Shown one piece after another: positions 1-6,424 of a stretch of 43,833 nt of DNA. The notes beneath the pieces were generated by a model. The model saw nothing but the letters and a program-made list of their open reading frames with translations, made no database searches and was not told the origin of the DNA. The stretch is taken from contig JAYWHT010000058.1 in the NCBI GenBank assembly GCA_043777595.1, forward strand, positions 1 to 43,833, given 5' to 3'. The stretch's first letter is position 1. Every line of letters starts with the position of its first letter. A program made the position numbers and the translations under genes. The stretch comes from JAYVJH01 sp043777595 (GTDB lineage Bacteria; Bacteroidota; Bacteroidia; Cytophagales; Spirosomataceae).

Positions 1-98
1 CCATATAAGGGACGTTAAAGACTATGACGTTGATAGGTTGCAGGTGTAATGGTGGTAACATCGAAGCCGAGCAATACTAATTACCCAAACGCTTCTTA
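1..98 (+). rRNA. 23S ribosomal RNA, 3' end (partial)
   Basis: The window opens inside the last ~100 nt of a 23S rRNA. The segment GACGTTGATAGGTTGCAGGTG, followed by GAGCAATACTAATTACCC, is the conserved 3'-terminal domain VI sequence of bacterial 23S rRNA. The exact 3' end is estimated. A 5S rRNA follows in the same orientation, as in a standard rrn operon. No tRNA is visible in the 23S-5S spacer (99-223), which is AT-rich. Confidence 0.93.
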
Positions 99-223
99 GT
101 AATACTTTTTCTCTTACCTTGATTGTTAAATGAGTTATTAGATATGATATATTATTATAGTACGAATCAACAAAGATGTTTTCGACTAATAGCTGTATAG
201 TTACAGACTGAAACATGAAGACC

Positions 224-337
224 TTGTTGGTGATTATAGGATAAGTGTACACCTCTTCCCATTCCGAACAGAGCCGTTAAGCCTTACACCGCCGATGATA
301 CTGGGGTCGAACCCGGGAAAGTAGGTAATCGCCACAA
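224..337 (+). rRNA. 5S ribosomal RNA, copy 1
   Basis: This is a complete 114-nt 5S rRNA. The helix I strands TTGTTGGTGA (224-233) and TCGCCACAA (329-337) pair. The conserved internal block CCTCTTCCCATTCCGAACAG (252-271) is loop B/helix III, and GGGAAAGTAGG (316-326) is helix IV/loop E. It lies 125 nt after 23S, so it belongs to the rrn operon. A perfect terminator hairpin starts 11 nt downstream. Confidence 0.95.
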
Positions 338-348
338 TATTATCAGAG

Positions 349-375
349 GCCCTCACCGAAAGTGAGGGCTTTTTT
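349..375 (+). terminator. Array terminator T1 (after 5S copy 1)
   Basis: Perfect 8-bp stem GCCCTCAC / GTGAGGGC (349-356 with 362-369), loop CGAAA, then six T. This is a classical intrinsic terminator for the rrn operon and the founder-like member of eight related hairpins in the next 1.1 kb. Confidence 0.9.
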
Positions 376-411
376 GTGTTTGATAAAATCAATCCTCTGG
401 CCGACCTCTGG

Positions 412-512
412 CCGATGATACTGGGCGGGGGCAGCCCATCTGCTCGAATATGGGAAAGTAGGCAATCGTCGAATCGTCGAACTGTCGAACCATCGAACCG
501 CACAATATTATC
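412..512 (+). pseudogene. 5S rRNA remnant R1 (3' half)
   Basis: Carries CCGATGATACTGGGC, CTCGAATATGGGAAAGTAGG and, after a run of four TCGAA-type microrepeats, CACAATATTATC. The 5' half of 5S (helix I 5' strand, helices II and III) is absent. The arm tip is extended by GCAG-CCCAT-CTGC, which can pair. Confidence 0.75.
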
Positions 513-516
513 AGAA

Positions 517-543
517 GCCCTCACCAAAAGTGATGGCTTTTTT
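517..543 (+). terminator. Array terminator T2
   Basis: Stem GCCCTCAC / GTGATGGC (517-524 with 530-537) with one C-T mismatch and loop CAAAA, followed by six T. Confidence 0.75.
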
Positions 544-570
544 GTGTGTAATAAGATGATACGAAAGACC

Positions 571-592
571 TTGTTGGTGATTATAGGACGGG
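571..592 (+). pseudogene. 5S rRNA remnant R2 (5' end only)
   Basis: These 22 nt are identical to the first 22 nt of 5S copy 2 (645-666). The similarity then stops and unrelated sequence runs to 644. This is the only array remnant that keeps the 5' rather than the 3' part of 5S. It suggests an abortive or rearranged duplication just ahead of the intact copy. Confidence 0.7.
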
Positions 593-644
593 ACGGTGCG
601 ACGATTCGCTCCACTTCTTATTTTTCACGACCAACAAAAAGAAC

Positions 645-758
645 TTGTTGGTGATTATAGGACGGGTGTCCACCTCTTCCCATTCCGAACAGAGCCGTTA
701 AGCCCCGCACCGCCGATGATACTGGGGTCGAACCCGGGAAAGTAGGTAATCGCCACAA
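645..758 (+). rRNA. 5S ribosomal RNA, copy 2
   Basis: A second complete 114-nt 5S. It matches copy 1 except for a few changes, for example GGACGGGTGTCC for GGATAAGTGTAC in helix II and CCCCGCACC for CCTTACACC on the opposite side. These changes look compensatory, which supports function. It has its own downstream terminator (769-794). It lies about 310 nt after copy 1 and is probably expressed by read-through of T1/T2 or from a nearby promoter that I could not identify. Confidence 0.9.
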
Positions 759-768
759 TATTACCAAA

Positions 769-794
769 GCCCTCACCAAAAGTGAGGGCTTTTT
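769..794 (+). terminator. Array terminator T3 (after 5S copy 2)
   Basis: Perfect 8-bp stem GCCCTCAC / GTGAGGGC (769-776 with 782-789), loop CAAAA, five T. Confidence 0.85.
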
Positions 795-817
795 GTGTGT
801 AATGCAAATAATCGCAC

Positions 818-919
818 CGATGATGATACTGGGCGGGGGCAGCCAACGTGGCTCGGCCAACTGCTCGAACCCGGGAAAGTATGCGGTAGGCCGCCCCGTA
901 ATCGTCGAACCGCACAATA
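818..919 (+). pseudogene. 5S rRNA remnant R3
   Basis: A 3'-half 5S-like block with CCGATGATGATACTGGGC and CTCGAACCCGGGAAAGTA. The arm tip is further enlarged by an extra small hairpin (AGCCA-ACG-TGGCT, 841-853). One TCGAAC microrepeat precedes CACAATATTACC. Confidence 0.7.
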
Positions 920-927
920 TTACCAAA

Positions 928-954
928 GCCCTCACTTTTGGTGAGTGCTTTTTT
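928..954 (+). terminator. Array terminator T4
   Basis: Stem GCCCTCAC / GTGAGTGC (928-935 with 941-948) with one mismatch. The loop is TTTTG instead of the usual CGAAA/CAAAA. Six T follow. Confidence 0.75.
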
Positions 955-977
955 GTGTGTAATAAAATCAATCGCAC

Positions 978-1059
978 CGATGATGACACTGAACGGGGGA
1001 AGCCCTCTGCTCAAAGATGGGAAAGTAGCTAATCGTCGAATCGTCAAACCGCACAATGT
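978..1059 (+). pseudogene. 5S rRNA remnant R4
   Basis: CCGATGATGACACTGAACGGGG ... CTGCTCAAAGATGGGAAAGTAG, then two TCGAA-type repeats and CACAATGTTATC. The 5' half of 5S is absent. Confidence 0.68.
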
Positions 1060-1067
1060 TATCAAAA

Positions 1068-1094
1068 GCCCTCACTGAAAGTGAGTGCTTTTTT
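1068..1094 (+). terminator. Array terminator T5
   Basis: Stem GCCCTCAC / GTGAGTGC (1068-1075 with 1081-1088) with the same mismatch as T4, loop TGAAA, six T. Confidence 0.75.
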
Positions 1095-1110
1095 GTGTGT
1101 AATAAAATCA

Positions 1111-1169
1111 ATCCTCTGCTCGAAGATGGGAAAGAAGCTAATCGTCGAACCGTCGAACCGCACAATACT
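1111..1169 (+). pseudogene. 5S rRNA remnant R5 (shortest)
   Basis: Retains only CTCTGCTCGAAGATGGGAAAG, the AATCG block and two TCGAACCG repeats before CACAATACTATC. The GATGATACTGGG portion is lost, giving the shortest array step (109 bp). Confidence 0.62.
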
Positions 1170-1176
1170 ATCAAAA

Positions 1177-1202
1177 GCCCTTACCGAAAGTGAGGACTTT
1201 TT
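1177..1202 (+). terminator. Array terminator T6 (weakened)
   Basis: GCCCTTAC / GTGAGGAC (1177-1184 with 1190-1197), with one mismatch and one G-T pair, loop CGAAA, five T. It is the most eroded stem of the set. Confidence 0.6.
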
Positions 1203-1228
1203 AGTGTGTAATAAAATCAATCCTACGA

Positions 1229-1309
1229 CCGATGATATTGAGCGGGGGCAGCCCTCTGAGCGAAGGTGGGAAAGTAGCCAATTGTCGAACCGTCGAACCG
1301 CACAATATT
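1229..1309 (+). pseudogene. 5S rRNA remnant R6
   Basis: ACCGATGATATTGAGCGGGG-type start, CGAAGGTGGGAAAGTAG, two TCGAACCG repeats and CACAATATTATC. The 5' half of 5S is absent. Confidence 0.68.
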
Positions 1310-1316
1310 ATCAAAA

Positions 1317-1341
1317 GCCCTCACCGAAAGTGAGGGCTTTT
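1317..1341 (+). terminator. Array terminator T7
   Basis: Perfect 8-bp stem GCCCTCAC / GTGAGGGC (1317-1324 with 1330-1337), loop CGAAA, four T. Confidence 0.8.
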
Positions 1342-1390
1342 GTGTATGTGATAAATCCAATCAGTTGCAGTGCCGAAGTGTTGGTTCAGC

Positions 1391-1479
1391 AATGATACTA
1401 TACTGGGCGGGGGCAGACTACAGCTCGAAGATGGGAAAGTAGCGATGCGACGACTCGTTAATCATCGAACCGTACAATA
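1391..1479 (+). pseudogene. 5S rRNA remnant R7
   Basis: ATGATACTATACTGGGCGGG ... CAGCTCGAAGATGGGAAAGTAG, one TCGAACCG repeat, then ACAATATTATC. A still weaker echo (GTTGATACTGG ... GAAGTAGGGAG) at 1544-1585 may be an eighth, nearly erased copy without a terminator. Confidence 0.62.
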
Positions 1480-1488
1480 TTATCGGAA

Positions 1489-1513
1489 GCCCTCATGAAA
1501 ATTGAGGGCTTTT
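1489..1513 (+). terminator. Array terminator T8 (last)
   Basis: Perfect 7-bp stem GCCCTCA / TGAGGGC (1489-1495 with 1503-1509), 7-nt loop, four T. It closes the array. Confidence 0.75.
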
Positions 1514-1515
1514 GT

Positions 1516-2663
1516 GTGTGATGAAGCTAATAAGCCGTATCGTAGTTGATACTGGAAACATATTACTACTTGAAGTAGGGAGTGTAGAAGTACGTTGGGT
1601 GGCTAATTACAGTACTTTAAAATATTAATGGGAGCATCCAGCGAACTTTGCCTAACACCTCCAATAGTTTCGGTATTACATGAATTCTTTTGTCTGAATT
1701 ATCTTTCCCACGTTATTGATTAAGAATCCGAACTAAATTATACTCTCTATGCTATGCGCATAGGCAGTTAAAACCCAAATATTATGATTTCATTCAATAA
1801 GTTCGCATTATCAAGACAGATTATTCAGTTCTACCTAAGCATTTTTTTCAGCTTTCCATATCTGGGTAATAATAATGCTGAAAGTGTATGTAAAATACTC
1901 ACAATCCAAGTAATATTGCCCTGTAAAAATACTACATTTGTCGAAATACCCGCTTTGCAGTGGTATAGTCAAGTAACTTATGGGCTGTTTTTCTAAATTA
2001 TAGACTACAGTTATTTAGTAAATCTAAGACTATCAATTACTACATTCAATAAAGTATGTTCAATTTTTATTGAGCCTGAAATTATGAATATTTGCTGATG
2101 ATTCAATCAATTTTTAAAATATCTCACCTATATTTGTCTGTAACTCTTTAGATAGTACAGGCTTAATTTTATTTTGGTAAACTTGATCTAAGTTTTATTA
2201 TTTACACCAAAAATTATTGTATTGATAAAAAGATAGTAAAGAGATTTTTTGAAACCACACAAAAAATTGTCAAAATTGAACTTTTTATTTGCTCAATAAT
2301 TTTATTTAAAATTTTTATTGAAGCTACATTCAAGTAAACTGTCTAATTTGAGGGTTACTACTGATAAACTGATAGAAAATCTGGCTTGATGATTTTAGGA
2401 TTTTTACCTATCAAAGACCATCATATTTCAAATTACACTAATACCCCGTTTTTTAATGAGTATCAAGACTCTTTCGATAGGCTAAATTTGAAGACTAATT
2501 TATTTTAAAAATATCTGTTACATTAGCTAATCGTAAGTCTAAAATTTTATAAATCAATCGTTACAATAAATCAACTCAAACTATCAACTTTATCGCCACC
2601 TAAAAATTAGGATGTAATACGTTGGTGTTTGTAGAAAAACAAAACCAAAGATACATTTAGTTT
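1516..2663. other. AT-rich gene-free stretch
   Basis: About 1.15 kb with no protein-coding frame I can support. The longest frame, of 70 codons (1784-1996, +), has an unremarkable composition and no recognisable motif. Possible structure is limited to a 12-bp palindrome CTATGCGCATAG near 1754 and a possible eroded 5S echo at its left edge. The right end must contain the ilvA promoter. The nearest candidate, TACATTTA at 2651, lies too close to the ATG to be convincing. Confidence 0.5.
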
Positions 2664-3917
2664 ATGCCCAACAACAAGCCCACTTATCACAACATTGTAC
2701 AAGCTGCCGAACGACTCCGTGGCGTGGCCATTCACACACCTTTGCAACGTAACCTCAATCTTTCGGACTACTATGAGGCCAATATTTATCTTAAAAGAGA
2801 AGACTTACAGGTCGTTAGGTCGTATAAACTCAGAGGGGCTTACAACAAAATGGCAAGTTTGGGTGCGGCGGCACTCTCAAATGGCGTAGTTTGTGCCAGC
2901 GCTGGTAACCATGCACAAGGGCTGGCTTATGCCTGTCGTGCGCTCAAAGTACAGGGAACGATTTTTATGCCTACCACTACACCCAATCAAAAAATAAAAC
3001 AGGCGGCGGCTTTTGGCAAAGAATTTGTCAATATTCAACTAATTGGTGATACTTACGACGATGCGGCGGCGGCAGCAAAAATATTTTGTGAGCAACAAGC
3101 CTCTACATTTGTTCACCCGTTCGACGATGTGCAAGTAATGGAGGGTCAGGGAACAGTAGGCTTGGAAATATTGGAAGACGCAACCGATTTTAATATTGAT
3201 TACTTGCTCTTTGCCATTGGTGGCGGTGGGTTGGCCTCGGGTGTTTCGACAGTTTTTAAACATGAAAGTCCTAATACACAACTAATTGCTGTAGAACCAG
3301 CAGGTGCGCCAACTATGAAAACAGCCATTGACAAAGGCAAAGTATTTACGTTGGACTCAATAGATAAATTTGTAGACGGTGCTGCCGTGCGGCGTGCTGG
3401 CGAGATTACGTTTGAGGTATGTCGCCAAAACATCGACCAATACTTACTCGTACCCGAGGGTAAAGTGTGCGGTACGATTCTTCAACTTTATAACGAAGAA
3501 GCCATTGTTGTTGAGCCTGCTGGCGCATTGACGGTGGCGGCATTGGATCAAATTAAAGACCAAATCAAAGGTAAAAATGTAGTCATATTGATTGGTGGTG
3601 GCAACAACGACATAAGCCGTACCGAAGAAATCAGAGAGCGTGCAATGCTTTATGAAGGACTCAAACACTATTTTGTTATTAGTTTTCCACAACGCTCGGG
3701 CGCACTCAAAGATTTTTTGAATGTACTCGGCCCCGGTGATGATATTTCCCGTTTTGAATACACAAAAAAAACTAATCGTGAGCAGGGACCAGCTCTTATT
3801 GGTGTAGAACTCAAAAATAAAACTGACTTTGAGCCGCTCATTGCCCGCATGGACAAAGCCAAGATTGTATATGAATACCTCAATAACCAGCCCGATTTGT
3901 TTTCTATTCTGGTGTAG
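2664..3917 (+). CDS. ilvA: Threonine ammonia-lyase (threonine dehydratase), biosynthetic
   Basis: PLP enzyme that deaminates L-threonine to 2-oxobutanoate, the first step towards isoleucine; cytosolic. The 417-residue protein has the fold-type II PLP lysine in SYKLRGA (Lys55), the substrate loop SAGNHAQG (79-86), the phosphate-binding GGGG (186-189) and a single C-terminal ACT-like regulatory domain from about 333 (LKHYFVISFPQRSGALKDFL region). Having one ACT-like domain and about 417 residues matches the short IlvA of Bacteroidota and Gram-positives, not the 510-residue two-ACT enterobacterial form. Isoleucine feedback is expected from the ACT domain. The gene stands alone: no ilv genes flank it, and rRNA lies upstream. 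Confidence 0.93.
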   Translation: MPNNKPTYHNIVQAAERLRGVAIHTPLQRNLNLSDYYEANIYLKREDLQVVRSYKLRGAYNKMASLGAAALSNGVVCASAGNHAQGLAYACRALKVQGTIFMPTTTPNQKIKQAAAFGKEFVNIQLIGDTYDDAAAAAKIFCEQQASTFVHPFDDVQVMEGQGTVGLEILEDATDFNIDYLLFAIGGGGLASGVSTVFKHESPNTQLIAVEPAGAPTMKTAIDKGKVFTLDSIDKFVDGAAVRRAGEITFEVCRQNIDQYLLVPEGKVCGTILQLYNEEAIVVEPAGALTVAALDQIKDQIKGKNVVILIGGGNNDISRTEEIRERAMLYEGLKHYFVISFPQRSGALKDFLNVLGPGDDISRFEYTKKTNREQGPALIGVELKNKTDFEPLIARMDKAKIVYEYLNNQPDLFSILV

Positions 3918-3969
3918 AGTAGGTGAATAAATAAAATTGAAAATACACATTTTTTTAATCAAAAAATCA

Positions 3970-3977
3970 TATATTTG
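3970..3977 (+). promoter_or_regulatory. Promoter -7 element TATATTTG for the acyl-CoA synthetase gene
   Basis: Exact match to the Bacteroidota TAnnTTTG element, 41 nt before the ATG at 4018. No clean TTG -33 box is seen at 19-20 nt upstream. Confidence 0.5.
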
Positions 3978-4017
3978 CCTGATTACTATCAATATTTACC
4001 TATAATTCAAGACAAAT

Positions 4018-5673
4018 ATGGCGACACAGCTCAAAACCTTAGTAGATTTTTTCTACGAACATGAATCATCGCACCCTGACCAAGTATATCTACAACAACC
4101 TTTTGGTGATGAGTGGCGAGGTACAACTTGGCGAGAAACTGGGCTACAAGCTCGTAAGTTAGTTTCGTACATTCATTCATTGGGTTTGCCACCGCAGAGC
4201 AATATCGGTTTGGTTTCTAAAAATTGTGCCGAATGGGTCGTTGCCGACTTAGCCATTATGATGTCTGGTCATATTTCTGTGCCTTTTTACGCTACTCTCA
4301 CCGATACCCAAATCAATCAAGTACTTGTTCATAGCGGTTGTAAGGTGCTTTTTGTTGGCAAACTTGACGACTGGAAGGGTATGAAAAATGGTATTCCGGC
4401 TGATGTTCAATGTATTGCTTTTCCAGAATACAATTCCGACCCTGCTCATGCCCAATGGAACGACATCATGGCCAACTTTACCCCCGATAACAGCAACCAT
4501 CGCCCCAAACTAAGCGATCCATTTACAACCATTTATACCTCAGGCACAACAGGAAACCCCAAAGGTGTGATGATGAGCTATAAATCAATGGCAGCGGCCA
4601 TTGACGACACGAAAGACATTCTAAAAGCTACTTTGCCCAATGCTCGGTTCTTCTCGTATTTGCCTCTTTGCCATGTAGCCGAGCGAAACTTGGTAGAATC
4701 TACAAGTTTGGTGTCGGGCGGGACAATCTATTTTGCCGAAAGCCTCGAAAGTTTTGCCAAAAATCTCGCAGTAGCAAGCCCTACACACTTTTTAGCCGTA
4801 CCTCGTATTTGGACTAAGTTTCAGCAGGGAATTTTGGGTAAAATGCCACAAAAAAAATTAGATTTATTTCTAAAAATTCCAATTTTAAATAACATAGTCA
4901 AGAAAAAAATTAGAACAGGCTTGGGCCTAAACGATGCACAGTTAGTACTCACTGGCGCAGCACCAATGCCAGAGTCGGTTATTAGGTGGTTCAGAAAATT
5001 GGGTATCGTTATTCAAGAAGCCTACGGAATGACCGAAAACTTAGGTGCAGTGTGCATGATGCCAGCAAGCAAAATCAAAGACGGTACTGTTGGCAAAGTA
5101 TATAATGGCGTAACGGTAAAAATTGCAGAAAGTAATGGCGAAATTTTGATGAAGTCTGACTGGCTCATGGAGGGCTATTACAAAGAACCAGCCCTAACCG
5201 CCGAAACCATTATTGACGGTTGGCTGCACACAGGCGACGTAGGCGAGATAGACTCAGAGGGCTACTTAAAGATTACGGGCCGTGTCAAAGAAATGTATAA
5301 AACCTCAAAAGGTGAGTACATTGCCCCATCACAGATTGAGTTTGGTTTTGCCGACAACAATTTTATTGATCAAATTTGTGTAGTGGGTCAGAGTTTACCG
5401 CAACCTATTGCGCTTATTGTACTGTCGGAAATGGCTCATAAATCAGACCGAGATGAGGTATTGGCTGCTCTCAAAGAAAATCTAAAAGCCATTAACCCCA
5501 ACTTGAAAAGCTATGAGAGAGTCAAGAAAATCGTGGTCATGTCTGAGTCTTGGACTGTCGATAACAATATGCTCACGCCGACCATGAAAATAAAACGCAA
5601 TGTGATTGAGAAAAACTTTGCTCAAAACATGGAAAAATGGTACGAAGAAGAAGAAACCATCGTTTGGTCGTAA
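4018..5673 (+). CDS. Long-chain fatty acid--CoA ligase (AMP-forming)
   Basis: Adenylate-forming enzyme that activates fatty acids with ATP and CoA for beta-oxidation or phospholipid synthesis; probably membrane-associated. The 551-residue protein shows the A3 phosphate loop YTSGTTGNPKGV (173-184), A5 AYGMTE (335-340), A7 GWLHTGD (401-407) and A8 GRVKEMYKTSKGEYIAPSQIE (421-441). The hinge and catalytic-lysine region lie at the C terminus (LTPTMKIKRN). Length and motifs fit the FadD/FAA1-like LACS branch with a reduced N terminus. It has its own TATATTTG element and a strong terminator. Substrate chain length cannot be told from sequence alone. Confidence 0.88.
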   Translation: MATQLKTLVDFFYEHESSHPDQVYLQQPFGDEWRGTTWRETGLQARKLVSYIHSLGLPPQSNIGLVSKNCAEWVVADLAIMMSGHISVPFYATLTDTQINQVLVHSGCKVLFVGKLDDWKGMKNGIPADVQCIAFPEYNSDPAHAQWNDIMANFTPDNSNHRPKLSDPFTTIYTSGTTGNPKGVMMSYKSMAAAIDDTKDILKATLPNARFFSYLPLCHVAERNLVESTSLVSGGTIYFAESLESFAKNLAVASPTHFLAVPRIWTKFQQGILGKMPQKKLDLFLKIPILNNIVKKKIRTGLGLNDAQLVLTGAAPMPESVIRWFRKLGIVIQEAYGMTENLGAVCMMPASKIKDGTVGKVYNGVTVKIAESNGEILMKSDWLMEGYYKEPALTAETIIDGWLHTGDVGEIDSEGYLKITGRVKEMYKTSKGEYIAPSQIEFGFADNNFIDQICVVGQSLPQPIALIVLSEMAHKSDRDEVLAALKENLKAINPNLKSYERVKKIVVMSESWTVDNNMLTPTMKIKRNVIEKNFAQNMEKWYEEEETIVWS

Positions 5674-5678
5674 AAACA

Positions 5679-5710
5679 AAAAGGGGAAAAGCATTGGCTT
5701 TTCCCCTTTT
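5679..5710. terminator. Bidirectional terminator between acyl-CoA synthetase and cold-shock genes
   Basis: Perfect 14-bp inverted repeat AAAAGGGGAAAAGC / GCTTTTCCCCTTTT (5679-5692 with 5697-5710) with loop ATTG. The A-rich left and T-rich right arm ends let it work for both convergent genes. Confidence 0.9.
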
Positions 5711-5729
5711 CAATTCAATATGCTAAAAA

Positions 5730-5924
5730 TTAGATTTTGGCAACGTTAGTGGCATTTAAGCCTTTCTTTCCATCAACGATTTCGTATTCGACATGGTCTT
5801 TCTCACGAATGACAGTTCCACCGAGACCGGTAATATGTACAAAAATTTCTTTCTGTGATTCGTCATCAACGATAAAGCCGTAGCCTTTTGCTTCGTTAAA
5901 GAATTTTACAACGCCTGTTTGCAT
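5730..5924 (-). CDS. Cold-shock domain protein (CspA family)
   Basis: A 64-residue single OB-fold RNA/ssDNA-binding chaperone that melts mRNA secondary structure in the cytosol. It has RNP1 KGYGFI (13-18) and RNP2 IFVHI (27-31), the usual aromatic triad and the family's normal length. It is transcribed leftward and ends 20 nt from the shared terminator. A TATATTTG element at 6083-6090 (minus strand) would give a leader of ~150 nt, as in many cold-regulated csp mRNAs. That suggests, but does not prove, post-transcriptional control. Confidence 0.93.
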   Translation of the reverse strand: MQTGVVKFFNEAKGYGFIVDDESQKEIFVHITGLGGTVIREKDHVEYEIVDGKKGLNATNVAKI

Positions 5925-6082
5925 GGTACTAAAAATTAAAAAATTAGAAAATGATTTGAGTGATTAAGTCCCTCATTTTCAAGTTACTACAAAGGTGCAT
6001 GACAGGAAACTGGTACTTTTTTTAATCCAATTAAATGCGTGCCGACACCAAATTTGTGTGCGTGCGAAAATGAAATTCTGCA

Positions 6083-6090
6083 CAAATATA
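6083..6090 (-). promoter_or_regulatory. Candidate csp promoter -7 element (TATATTTG on minus strand)
   Basis: CAAATATA on the plus strand is an exact TAnnTTTG on the minus strand. The predicted start near 6076 leaves a ~150-nt 5' leader before the csp ATG (5924). A second near-match, CACCTTTG, lies closer to the gene. Confidence 0.4.
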
Positions 6091-6196
6091 AAACATATTC
6101 GTAATAAAAAAGATTATCGCCTATTATTTTGATTTTTTTGTAGTAACTTAGCACTAAGCATCAGTAATTTTAACAGTTCCTAAACCATCAAACGCC

Positions 6197-6418
6197 ATGT
6201 ACCAGTTCCGCTATTTTGTCGAAAATCAGATATTTGGTGTCTGCTCTCGTTTGGGTGAATCTTGGACAATATCCGCCAGTAGTATTAGAATATATTTTAT
6301 TTATGCTTCCTTTCTGACCTTTGGCTCACCCGTAATTATATACTTAGTGATGGCTTTTTGGTTAGAAATCGCCAAACACCTCCGTCGTCATCGCCACCCT
6401 ACTGTTTGGGAGTTATAG
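6197..6418 (+). CDS. PspC-domain small membrane protein
   Basis: A 73-residue protein matching the PspC domain layout: a short amphipathic start with GVCSRLGESWTISASSIRI (15-33), then one hydrophobic segment (about 34-54) and a basic tail KHLRRHRHP. PspC proteins sit in the inner membrane and act in envelope-stress (phage-shock) responses. In Bacteroidota many are stand-alone short proteins of unknown partner. The glycine-rich signature is degenerate (GVCSRLGE rather than GVCGGLAE), so the assignment rests on overall pattern. It converges on anmK with a 6-bp gap. Confidence 0.75.
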   Translation: MYQFRYFVENQIFGVCSRLGESWTISASSIRIYFIYASFLTFGSPVIIYLVMAFWLEIAKHLRRHRHPTVWEL

Positions 6419-6424
6419 GTCAGT

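Larger units (their letters stand above)
376..1515 (+). repeat. Tandem array of degenerate 5S 3'-halves, each with its own terminator
   Basis: After the first 5S-terminator the same arrangement recurs at irregular 109-252 bp steps. Each unit has a 5S-like block (GATGATACTGGG ... GGGAAAGTAG ... AATCG), a spacer built of TCGAAC-type microrepeats, the motif GCACAATATTATC, a GCCCTCAC/GTGAGGGC hairpin with a T-run, and GTGTGTAATAAAATCAATC. One unit (645-794) contains a full 5S. Most of the others lack the 5' half of 5S and share an insertion (GCGGGGGCAGCCCTCTGC type) at the tip of the 5S arm. They therefore appear to derive from an already altered copy that was amplified. No protein-coding gene is credible here. 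Confidence 0.85.

Noticed and set aside
234..1395. Several 68-136 codon frames on both strands in the 5S/terminator array
   Set aside because: They are translations of rRNA-derived repeats and hairpins. The repeated words (ITHKK, ILSEALT and the like) are explained by the DNA repeats.
380..1515. CRISPR array
   Set aside because: The repeats are longer, irregularly spaced and clearly derived from 5S rRNA plus terminators. There are no unique spacers of even size and no cas genes.
1784..1996. A 70-codon plus-strand frame in the AT-rich stretch
   Set aside because: No motif, no promoter and no codon signal different from the surrounding AT-rich DNA. It could be a relic but cannot be supported.
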